NCBI GenBank assembly: GCA_029007575.1
Contig: JAQXIB010000282.1
Span: 1 to 8,631 of the forward strand
Reading direction: 5' to 3'
Length of the DNA stretch: 8,631 bases
Origin: Clostridiales bacterium
GTDB taxonomy: Bacteria; Bacillota; Clostridia; Oscillospirales; Ruminococcaceae
Positions 1-5,029 of this stretch are shown here, piece after piece. Each line of letters begins with the position of its first letter. Position 1 is the stretch's first letter. Below the pieces are notes generated by a model. The model had not been told where the DNA came from, did not search any database, and saw only the letters and a program-made list of their open reading frames with translations. Position numbers and translations under genes: made by a program.

Positions 1-44
1 ATTACTATATCGGTACATTCTTATCCACTCCAAGTGCAAGCTTT

Positions 45-920
45 TTGATGCATTTTGCTGTTTTCCCTTGCACTTATTATACCATAAAATCTGCTCAAAG
101 TCAGTATTTATGCGGCTCCATAATTTGTTCAGTGTACATTACGGTAGATGCAGACACCTATCTAAGCAAAAACGCGATACAGTGCATCATGAACCATATT
201 ACAACGCGTAAAAGCGCTTGTGTGGCAGGAAATTTATTGGTTCAAAACGTCAAACAGACAATCTTTACTAAAATGCAAAACTACGATTATCTGCTCAGTA
301 TTGCTGCCATCAAACGATATCAAGGCAGTTATCAATCTACACTGGTTGCACAGGGTGCTTTCAGCGCCTTTGAAACCGAAGCGGTTCGCGATGTGGGCGG
401 CTGGGAAAACGGTATCGGGGAAGATATCGTACTGACCTACCGTCTGCTGAAACAAAAAAAGGCTTCCACTTATGAGCCCGCCGCAGTGGGATACACGATA
501 GTACCCGAAACATTGGGCAGTCTCTACAATCAACGAAAGCGTTGGGCCACAGGCATGCTGGAAGGGCTTTCCGCGGTGAAACCATGGCAGCAAGGCACCG
601 GTTTTTCCCGCTTTTTTACCTTTATCAATTTGTTTATTATATATCTGGATTTTGCCTTTGTGTTCGGGTTCGTTCCCGGCGTCATCTGGGCTTGTTTCGG
701 ATATTATTATTTTGTCGGCATATTAACCCTGCTTGCCTTTTTGATTTCAGCTATTTTATATTTCAGCGTATATCGCTACCAAAAAAGGCTGGGAATATCG
801 TTTAAAAACAGCTTTTTCGGTTTTATCTGCTTTTTGTTTTTCTTCCAGTTTATCCAAAGCTCCGCTTCCCTGCACGGATATCTGCTTCGCCTGACAAAAA
901 GAAAGGGAGAATGGAAATGA
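45..920 (+). CDS. Family 2 glycosyltransferase (PgaC/IcaA-like polysaccharide synthase), N-terminally truncated
   Basis: From residue 32 onward this is a processive GT2 enzyme of the beta-1,6-GlcNAc polymer synthase type. Visible motifs, numbered from the TTG at 45, are the metal/UDP-binding DAD (35-37), the acceptor-site segment AQGAFSAF (102-109), the catalytic-base motif GED (125-127) and QRKRW (163-167), which is the QxxRW motif of processive synthases. Three hydrophobic stretches follow (about 189-212, 213-243, 257-275), as expected for the C-terminal membrane domain. What is missing is the N-terminal membrane helix and the first half of the catalytic fold (the V-DDGS type nucleotide site). 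The roughly 30 residues before DAD do not resemble a GT2 protein, and neither do the other two frames. The frame stays open to the left window edge, so the true start is not fixed. The stop overlaps the following deacetylase start by ATGA. Probably a decayed or truncated gene; polymer identity is inferred. Confidence 0.75.
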   Translation: MMHFAVFPCTYYTIKSAQSQYLCGSIICSVYITVDADTYLSKNAIQCIMNHITTRKSACVAGNLLVQNVKQTIFTKMQNYDYLLSIAAIKRYQGSYQSTLVAQGAFSAFETEAVRDVGGWENGIGEDIVLTYRLLKQKKASTYEPAAVGYTIVPETLGSLYNQRKRWATGMLEGLSAVKPWQQGTGFSRFFTFINLFIIYLDFAFVFGFVPGVIWACFGYYYFVGILTLLAFLISAILYFSVYRYQKRLGISFKNSFFGFICFLFFFQFIQSSASLHGYLLRLTKRKGEWK

Positions 921-1618
921 AGTATAAAAATATCGGTTTTAATCTGATTTTATGGTCATCTGCGATTCTTGTGGCAATTCTGGGTGTATGGGCGCTCAAA
1001 AAGAATCTTGCCGACAAGCCGACCAATATCACGATAGATCCGGCAAAGCCGATGGTGGCGCTGACCTTTGATGACGGCCCGAACCCTCAATTCACACCGC
1101 AGGTACTGGAAATCCTTGCCGACAACGAAGCCTATGCCACCTTTTTCATCAACGGGAAAAATTTAACAGGAAACGAAACGTTGCTTCAAGCCATAACGGA
1201 CAGTGGTCATGAACTCGGCAATCATAGTTACTTTCATCTTGACCTGACCACTCTTGATGCGCAGGAAATGGACAGAGAATTTCGGGAAACACAGCACGCA
1301 GTCAACAGAATTTTACCGAATTATCCGCTTTTATATTTTCGTCCGCCCTATGGCAGATACAACGACATTGTTACCGAAACCGCTTGCATTCCTATGGTAT
1401 TATGGGATATCGACAGCGGAGACTGGGAAAAGACCACCTCCGAAAATATTGTTGATCAGGTGTTGTCAGCGGTTAAGGACGGAGACGTCATTATCTTCCA
1501 CGATGACAATGCCGCTACAGTGGAAGCGCTCACCGTCATTGTCCCGGTATTAAAAGAATGGGGATTCCAATGCGCTACTATTTCCCAATTAAATCAAGCA
1601 AGATCAGCTATCGAATGA
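917..1618 (+). CDS. Membrane-anchored polysaccharide deacetylase (CE4/NodB family)
   Basis: A 233-residue carbohydrate esterase 4 protein that hydrolyses N-acetyl groups from a GlcNAc-containing polymer outside the membrane. A hydrophobic segment at residues 8-26 is a signal anchor. The NodB motifs are all present: TFDDGP (50-55, D52 catalytic base, D53 metal ligand), HSYFH (H103 and H107 metal ligands), RPPYG (142-146), DSGDW (166-170) and IIFHD (192-196, H195 catalytic). I start it at ATG 917 rather than ATG 911. The purine-rich AGGGAG at 904-909 then lies 7 bases upstream, and the start overlaps the upstream glycosyltransferase stop as ATGA, a sign of translational coupling. The neighbour suggests modification of an exopolysaccharide of PNAG type, but peptidoglycan is an equally possible substrate for this family. 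Confidence 0.9.
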   Translation: MKYKNIGFNLILWSSAILVAILGVWALKKNLADKPTNITIDPAKPMVALTFDDGPNPQFTPQVLEILADNEAYATFFINGKNLTGNETLLQAITDSGHELGNHSYFHLDLTTLDAQEMDREFRETQHAVNRILPNYPLLYFRPPYGRYNDIVTETACIPMVLWDIDSGDWEKTTSENIVDQVLSAVKDGDVIIFHDDNAATVEALTVIVPVLKEWGFQCATISQLNQARSAIE

Positions 1619-1640
1619 TCTCGTATACCCGGATATCATT

Positions 1641-1660
1641 TGCTTGCCTTCGGGCAAGCA
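1641..1660 (+). other. Stable hairpin with TTCG loop after the deacetylase gene
   Basis: A perfect 8-bp stem, TGCTTGCC (1641-1648) with GGCAAGCA (1653-1660), closes a TTCG tetraloop, an unusually stable RNA hairpin. It begins 22 bases after the deacetylase stop. No T-run follows on either strand, so it is not a standard intrinsic terminator; it may protect the 3' end or end transcription inefficiently. Confidence 0.55.
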
Positions 1661-1779
1661 TACATACAGTTGAGCGACAACATAATATTCTTACACATCT
1701 TCGAATCAACAGCTGCACAACGCGGACAAGCCTTTGCCTCTGTAAACCGGTTGTGTTATCACTGCAAGAAAGCAACAGC
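1661..1779. other. Stretch with no supported gene
   Basis: Between the hairpin and the minus-strand terminator I see no convincing gene. Open frames here have low-complexity, codon-atypical translations and no ribosome binding site. A minus-strand run containing a CPRC motif is too short and lacks a start. Confidence 0.6.
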
Positions 1780-1815
1780 AAAACCGTCAAACACGTTGCA
1801 GGACGCATTTGACGG
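1780..1815 (-). terminator. Intrinsic terminator of the minus-strand operon
   Basis: Read on the minus strand, CCGTCAAATGCGT (1815-1803) pairs with ACGTGTTTGACGG (1796-1784) around the 6-base loop CCTGCA, and TTTT follows at 1783-1780. Two of the 13 pairs are G-U, which form only in minus-strand RNA; in plus-strand RNA they become C-A mismatches. The signal therefore serves the leftward operon. Confidence 0.75.
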
Positions 1816-1910
1816 CTTTCTAAAAATAAATTCATATATTTCTGCTTCTATTAAATTCAAATACAATCAGAACAAAATCAATGGAAACATTTGCCGAACA
1901 TCGTGTATTT

Positions 1911-2006
1911 TCATTTGTTCTTTCTTTTCTTGCCAAGCAGGACATTCATTGCTATATAGAGTGAAATAAGAGAAAAAATCAAAATGCTGATTCCTATAAT
2001 CGTCAT
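1911..2006 (-). CDS. Small hydrophobic peptide, 31 codons, coupled to the ABC ATPase remnant
   Basis: A minus-strand reading frame starts at ATG 2006 and overlaps the TGA of the ABC ATPase remnant as ATGA. The product would be 31 residues: a short polar start, one hydrophobic stretch of about 22 residues (MTIIGISILIFSLISLYIAM region, 1-20 and a little beyond) and a strongly basic tail ending GKKRKNK. That is the layout of a single-pass membrane peptide with its C-terminus inside by the positive-inside rule. It does not look like the N-terminus of an ABC-2 permease. The terminator lies about 95 bases further on. I do not recognise a family. It may be a real accessory peptide, an N-terminal remnant of a lost membrane protein, or chance. 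Confidence 0.4.
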   Translation of the reverse strand: MTIIGISILIFSLISLYIAMNVLLGKKRKNK

Positions 2007-2398
2007 TTTTCCGTACTTCCAATCAGCTTTTTCCCTGTCACTGCCAAAAACACATCATCCATTTTTCCTTTGGTGATTTCATAGTCACGGAAAATCTCAG
2101 GATATTTCAAAATCATTTCCGTGGCAGCGACTGTATTCGGTACGGATACCCGATAGGCGTCCCGAATGCACTCATATAGTGGGTAGTCAGAAACACTGTC
2201 ATTTCTTCATTCCTTCGCAGATCCTCGATCACTCGACAAAGTGTAGATCTGGTCTGCGGATCCAATCCTGTAGTCGGTCCATCCAAGATCAGAATCTGCG
2301 GTTTATGAATCAAAGCTCGCGCAATATCGATTCTGCGCCGCCTGTACTTCACCGAAACTTTTACTCAAATGGTCGATTTCGATTATATTATTCATCAT
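2003..2398 (-). pseudogene. ABC transporter ATP-binding protein, decayed by internal deletions
   Basis: Three pieces of one ATPase of the ABC-2/multidrug exporter type can be read in order on the minus strand. The first begins at ATG 2398 or 2395 behind AAGGAGAG (2410-2403) and gives MNNIIEIDHLSKSFGEVQ, a typical ATPase N-terminus. It then jumps, out of frame, to a piece with the end of the signature region (RRRIDIARAL), a Walker B stretch ILILDGPTTGLDP and the H-loop LTTHYM. A second out-of-frame jump leads to the C-terminus VPNTVAATEMI followed by KGKMDDVFLAVTGKKL, ending at TGA 2005-2003. Walker A, Q-loop and the segment after the H-loop are gone, and the Walker B glutamate is glycine. It cannot hydrolyse ATP. 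A matching permease gene is not in the window. Confidence 0.88.
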
Positions 2399-2429
2399 TC
2401 CGCTCTCCTTTGATACATCAACATTCCAA

Positions 2430-2439
2430 TCCGCGCGGA
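2430..2439. repeat. 10-bp GC-rich palindrome before the ABC remnant
   Basis: TCCGCGCGGA is a perfect palindrome lying about 32 bases upstream of the ABC remnant start, in the 84-base gap behind the STAS-like gene. It could be an old operator, but nothing in the window identifies a regulator for it. Confidence 0.3.
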
Positions 2440-2482
2440 ATTTATGTCATACATCCGCTACCCACAATGCAGAACACCGCCG

Positions 2483-2935
2483 CTAAACTGATTCCGATAC
2501 CAGCCATTCTTTCGCTTGTTCAAAGTCATTGATAAAAGCAAATGCAAAACGGCTTCGGTTATGCAGCGCATCACGAAACATTTTTTGGATCTTCTTATCT
2601 GTTCCAATAAAACATACGCGCATATATTTTTTCTGTTCATCACAAAGCAGCTTGACTATTTCGTCGACTAAAACTGTTGTAACCAGTGTTTCATCCAAAA
2701 CGAAGCCGATATGTGATGGCTTGGAAGGCGCAAGAAAAGTATGACTGTCTATTTTTAGCTTATCGAGAACCAAATCGGTATATTGATACATTCCGTCCAG
2801 ATGTTCAAACCAAATTTCTCCGTTGCCGAAAGGAAGAACAAAGGATTTCTTTTTCACTCCGGGCAATTCCTCAGGCACATCGCAATCACAATATCTCTCT
2901 GTGTTATGATCAAATAAACGCTCAAACCATTTCAT
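2483..2935 (-). CDS. Hypothetical protein, STAS/SpoIIAA-like appearance
   Basis: A soluble 150-residue protein without signal peptide or membrane segment. Residues 1-60 contain a CDC pair (16-18) and an aromatic-rich stretch (FGNGEIWFEHLDGMYQYTD, 36-54). The second half alternates strands and helices: IGFVLDETLVTTVLVDEIVK (76-95), MRVCFIGTD (105-113), then a helix and FAFAFINDFEQAKEWL (130-145). The strand 'RVCFIG' and the ending 'dFEqAKEWL' resemble STAS and SpoIIAA-like domains, but this is a visual judgement. The start ATG 2935 has GAGG about 9 bases upstream. It begins 20 bases after the PF06541 gene stops, so the two are probably co-transcribed, and a regulatory or partner role to that membrane protein is a guess. 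Confidence 0.75.
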   Translation of the reverse strand: MKWFERLFDHNTERYCDCDVPEELPGVKKKSFVLPFGNGEIWFEHLDGMYQYTDLVLDKLKIDSHTFLAPSKPSHIGFVLDETLVTTVLVDEIVKLLCDEQKKYMRVCFIGTDKKIQKMFRDALHNRSRFAFAFINDFEQAKEWLVSESV

Positions 2936-2955
2936 AAGATCGCCTCATCTATGTA

Positions 2956-3534
2956 TCAGTATGTAATCGGCGTCCGAAACAAAAAGCTCAAGATGCAGTC
3001 TGCTATAAACAACACGCTCAAAACAATACAGAGCGTCCGAATGACTCTTGTTGATATTCTGCGATACAGCTTTTCTGCCATCGGCTCTATCAGATAATGA
3101 AGCGCTATGCCCATGATACCAAAGCTCACCACACTCCGAAAGCAGATGATACCATCGATATTCAGAAACAATCCCCTGTAATCCCAAAGCCGCATTCCAA
3201 ACAGTCGAATACCGACATAGCCAATGATATACTCCAACACACCGGTGACGCCCACGCAAAGCAAAAACAGCAGCAGCGGATATTTTTTCAGCGGCTTTAG
3301 GGCATAAATTCCTAATGCGCCGATTCCATAGATCGGTAGCCATGGACCATACAAAATGCCTCGGTTACGCAGCATTTCCTCGGTAAACCAGTAAAAAATT
3401 TCTTCATAGACCCAACCGACCAAACAACCAGTCATAAAAATCAGGAAAAGATAACACAGTCTGTTCAAGAATTGCTTTTGCAGCAATCCTTCTGCCATGC
3501 GATTATTTTCAAGCGATATTACGGAGTTGTCCAT
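2956..3534 (-). CDS. PF06541-type membrane protein (putative ABC transporter permease, CmpB family)
   Basis: A 192-residue integral membrane protein with about five hydrophobic segments (near 26-48, 62-78, 86-108, 128-150, 166-187). The conserved signature of the family is clear: GWVYEE (40-45), NRGILYGPWLPIYGIG (57-72), LEYIIG (100-105), LWDYRG (116-121) and a membrane segment NIDGIICF (125-132). Databases label this family a 'putative ABC transporter permease', but it has no established transport function and lacks ABC-2 features. ATG 3534 is preceded by AAAGGAG, which overlaps the end of the upstream GNAT gene, with a somewhat long spacing of about 12 bases; M13 is an alternative start. 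The 7-base gap to the GNAT gene and 20-base gap to the STAS-like gene indicate one operon. The nearby ATPase is broken and is not clearly its partner. Confidence 0.9.
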   Translation of the reverse strand: MDNSVISLENNRMAEGLLQKQFLNRLCYLFLIFMTGCLVGWVYEEIFYWFTEEMLRNRGILYGPWLPIYGIGALGIYALKPLKKYPLLLFLLCVGVTGVLEYIIGYVGIRLFGMRLWDYRGLFLNIDGIICFRSVVSFGIMGIALHYLIEPMAEKLYRRISTRVIRTLCIVLSVLFIADCILSFLFRTPITY

Positions 3535-3541
3535 TCTTACT

Positions 3542-4297
3542 TCAAACTCCTTTCTTCAGAATTCGTTCCAAGGCAGGAATATCGATCTGATTGACGGTCT
3601 CAAACTTTCCCTGATAAAACACCGCCCAGTTGTTGAAGGGACAGGGTAATTCTTTCGCCTTTTCCAGACTGTCTACTAAGACAAAGTTGGCAGGAAGTCC
3701 CTTTTCCGCGCAATAGGCTTGCAGTATTTCGATCCGCTGCATAATATAGGGACATTGCAAATCGTAATAGATCGTCAGTTCCTTGTTGTCAATGGTTTCC
3801 CGCTTGGCGCTGGGAGCAAAAGACGGAGTGCTTCCATCAAAGGACAGAGCCAGCAGCTCATAGCCTCCGGGCGTCGTATCCACCGACTGAAAGCCAAACT
3901 TCTTTGCAAAGCTTTGGTCGGAAAGCCATGCCTTTTGTTTCTGCGCACCCAGCATACAGATGCCGGACTTTCCTCTGGTTCGGGCATCATTAATACAATA
4001 TTCCATTAACATCCTGCCGTAGCCGCAGCCCTTTGGATCGCCGGTAACCCACAAACAATAAATGTACAGATAATGATCTCCGACAATGGGCACCCATGCC
4101 GTTTCCAGCGGAGCATATTCGATGAAGACGCAGCCCTTCACATCAAGCTTACGGAATACATGCCCTTCTTTCAGCCGATCAGCCAACCACCGGCGCTTTG
4201 CCTCTACTCCCGGATGAGGCTTCTTACTGCGGATAATACAGCACAGATGTTCATCTGCCAGATTATCCGGCGTCAAATTAACAAAATGTGTTTCCAT
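3542..4297 (-). CDS. GNAT family N-acetyltransferase with C-terminal YoaP domain
   Basis: A 251-residue cytoplasmic protein like Bacillus YoaP. Residues about 1-155 form a GNAT domain: strand YLYIYCLWV (77-84 region), then the acetyl-CoA pyrophosphate loop GDPKGCGYGRML (86-97), and a C-terminal motif with KKFGFQSVD (132-140). Residues 172-246 form a thioredoxin-like YoaP domain starting ELTIYYDLQCPYI (173-185) and including CPFNNWAVFYQGKF (219-232). Acetyl acceptor and biological role are unknown for this family. The start ATG 4297 has only a weak GCGGGA site. Only 33 bases separate the start from the T-tail of the tRNA-Arg terminator, and I see no promoter in them. It is the first gene of the leftward operon. 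Confidence 0.88.
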   Translation of the reverse strand: METHFVNLTPDNLADEHLCCIIRSKKPHPGVEAKRRWLADRLKEGHVFRKLDVKGCVFIEYAPLETAWVPIVGDHYLYIYCLWVTGDPKGCGYGRMLMEYCINDARTRGKSGICMLGAQKQKAWLSDQSFAKKFGFQSVDTTPGGYELLALSFDGSTPSFAPSAKRETIDNKELTIYYDLQCPYIMQRIEILQAYCAEKGLPANFVLVDSLEKAKELPCPFNNWAVFYQGKFETVNQIDIPALERILKKGV

Positions 4298-4330
4298 ATT
4301 AATTCCCGCTTTCTGCTATGAACGGTTACG

Positions 4331-4376
4331 AAAAAGGACACCAATCAAGATACGCATTGTATCAAAACTGGTGTCC
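4331..4376 (-). terminator. Intrinsic terminator after tRNA-Arg
   Basis: On the minus strand GGACACCA (4376-4369) pairs with TGGTGTCC (4343-4336) and TTTTT follows at 4335-4331. The loop holds a second small hairpin, GATAC (4363-4359) with GTATC (4353-4349). It starts five bases beyond the tRNA CCA end and lies just before the GNAT operon. Confidence 0.85.
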
Positions 4377-4381
4377 GTTTC

Positions 4382-4458
4382 TGGTACGCCTGACTGGATT
4401 CGAACCAGCGGCACATGGCGTCGGAGGCCATTGCTCTATCCAACTGAGCTACAGACGC
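4382..4458 (-). tRNA. tRNA-Arg (anticodon CCG)
   Basis: A complete 77-base cloverleaf with encoded CCA. Arms: acceptor GCGTCTG/CAGGCGT (with two G-U-type pairs), D-stem GCTC/GAGC, anticodon stem ATGGC/GCCAT around loop CTCCGAC, variable GTGCC, T-arm GCTGG-TTCGAAT-CCAGT, discriminator A. Anticodon CCG reads CGG codons. Confidence 0.97.
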
Positions 4459-4475
4459 ATATAAAAGCATAAAAT

Positions 4476-4504
4476 ATTATAGCATGACATCAATAAAAAT
4501 GCAA
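4476..4504 (-). promoter_or_regulatory. Promoter of tRNA-Arg
   Basis: On the minus strand -35 TTGCAT (4504-4499), a 17-base spacer and -10 TATAAT (4481-4476). This places the transcription start near 4469, about 11 bases before the mature 5' end. Confidence 0.75.
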
Positions 4505-4530
4505 GCGTTTTATTCATTATTTTTAATTTT

Positions 4531-4570
4531 AGCAAATACAATCAAATATAATCAAATGCGATCAAAAATA
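4531..4570 (+). repeat. Four 10-bp units in helical phase upstream of the tRNA-Pro promoter
   Basis: AGCAAATACA, ATCAAATATA, ATCAAATGCG and ATCAAAAATA follow each other without gaps, and the A-runs continue to 4587. Short A-tracts spaced one helical turn apart bend DNA. The last part falls at about -60 to -40 of the tRNA-Pro start, where an UP element would bind the RNA polymerase alpha subunit. Confidence 0.6.
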
Positions 4571-4589
4571 TAAAAAATGGAAAAATCAC

Positions 4590-4617
4590 TTGACAAATCA
4601 AGGAATAGGTGTATAAT
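4590..4617 (+). promoter_or_regulatory. Promoter of tRNA-Pro
   Basis: -35 TTGACA (4590-4595) matches the consensus, the spacer is 16 bases and -10 TATAAT (4612-4617) matches the consensus. The start is expected near 4624, about 7 bases before the tRNA. Confidence 0.88.
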
Positions 4618-4630
4618 ATATAAAGTAGTT

Positions 4631-4707
4631 CGAGGTGTGGCTCAGTTTGGTAGAGCGCTGCGTTCGGGACGCAGAGGTCGCGTGTTCAAATCCCGTCACC
4701 TCGACCA
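4631..4707 (+). tRNA. tRNA-Pro (anticodon CGG)
   Basis: A 77-base cloverleaf with encoded CCA: acceptor CGAGGTG/CACCTCG, D-stem GCTC/GAGC, anticodon stem CTGCG/CGCAG around TTCGGGA, variable AGGTC, T-arm GCGTG-TTCAAAT-CCCGT. Anticodon CGG reads CCG codons. The T-stem carries one T-C mismatch (second pair from the loop), which is unusual but leaves the invariant loop-closing G-C intact. Confidence 0.96.
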
Positions 4708-4708
4708 T

Positions 4709-4740
4709 AAAGTCCAAGTCTTATGGCTTGGACTTTTTTA
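4709..4740 (+). terminator. Intrinsic terminator 1 after tRNA-Pro
   Basis: AAAGTCCAAG (4709-4718) pairs perfectly with CTTGGACTTT (4727-4736) around an 8-base loop, and the T-run extends to 4739. It begins one base after the CCA end of the tRNA. Confidence 0.92.
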
Positions 4741-4771
4741 ATGAAAAATATGATAGCATAGCCAATCAAGC

Positions 4772-4819
4772 AAACAAGGACTTTGATACACACATACATC
4801 AAAGTCCTTGTTTATTTTT
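4772..4819 (+). terminator. Second, longer terminator-like hairpin after tRNA-Pro
   Basis: AAACAAGGACTTTGAT (4772-4787) pairs perfectly over 16 bp with ATCAAAGTCCTTGTTT (4798-4813) around a 10-base loop; ATTTTTA follows. It would act as a back-up terminator for rightward transcription. It shares the AAGTCC/GGACTT core with the first terminator. Confidence 0.7.
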
Positions 4820-4820
4820 A

Positions 4821-5006
4821 ATGAATCATTTGGGTCAGCGGTATAATGCAAACGCCGGCAGTACAACATCTTATACTAATGTCTGATTGAAAGCTTTCAT
4901 CAATTTCCGAGGATGAATGGTACTAGAAAAAGCAGACGACGTCGCTGGGCTGACGCCCAGCAAGGAGGATAACACGTTCTGGTACAATTCAGGTCGAAAA
5001 GAATAA
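4821..5006 (+). pseudogene. Possible remnant of a small gene, one frame broken by two TGA codons
   Basis: From ATG 4821 one frame reads MNHLGQRYNANAGSTTSYTN-V, TGA (4884-4886), LKAFINFRG, TGA (4914-4916), then ATG 4917 begins a 29-codon end with KADDVAGLTPSKEDNTFWYN and a TAA at 5004-5006. The last part has protein-like composition and a weak GAGG site before ATG 4917. If both TGA codons were once TGG, one continuous peptide of about 61 residues results. Neighbouring genes use TGA as stop, so recoding is unlikely; decay by point mutation is the simplest reading. No family recognised. A GCTGGGC/GCCCAGC hairpin at 4944-4961 lies inside the final part. Chance is a real possibility. Confidence 0.35.
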
Positions 5007-5018
5007 AAGCGTTTTATT
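5002..5018. terminator. Weak A/T hairpin between the remnant and glnN
   Basis: AATAAAA (5002-5008) and TTTTATT (5012-5018) form a 7-bp all-A/T stem with a 3-base loop. Read on the minus strand it lies 11 bases past the glnN stop and is followed by CTTTTC. It could be a weak glnN terminator; no stronger one is visible there. Confidence 0.35.
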
Positions 5019-5029
5019 AGATTTTAGTA

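Noticed and set aside
1641..1754. Minus-strand cysteine-rich stretch containing CPRC, like a zinc ribbon
   Set aside because: Only about 41 codons between stops, no start codon at its beginning, no ribosome site, located beyond the operon terminator.
1640..1969. 109-codon plus-strand open frame after the deacetylase
   Set aside because: Low-quality composition, start inside the TTCG hairpin, no ribosome site, and it runs across the minus-strand terminator and the small coupled peptide.
4531..4570. The 10-bp repeats as a CRISPR array or plasmid iteron origin
   Set aside because: Units are contiguous without spacers, too short for CRISPR, and no replication initiator gene is nearby; the position before a tRNA promoter explains them better.
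4635..4886. 83-codon plus-strand frame starting in tRNA-Pro
   Set aside because: It translates the tRNA and both terminators; only its last 22 codons, after 4821, could belong to the remnant described.
4944..4961. GCTGGGC/GCCCAGC hairpin followed by AAGGAGG as a riboswitch or rho-independent terminator of glnN
   Set aside because: No T-run directly follows on either strand, no known riboswitch core is recognisable, and the stem can be explained by codons of the remnant.
4917..5006. Free-standing 29-codon gene behind a GAGG site
   Set aside because: Possible, but the spacing is short and the same frame upstream also looks protein-like, so a decayed longer gene is preferred.
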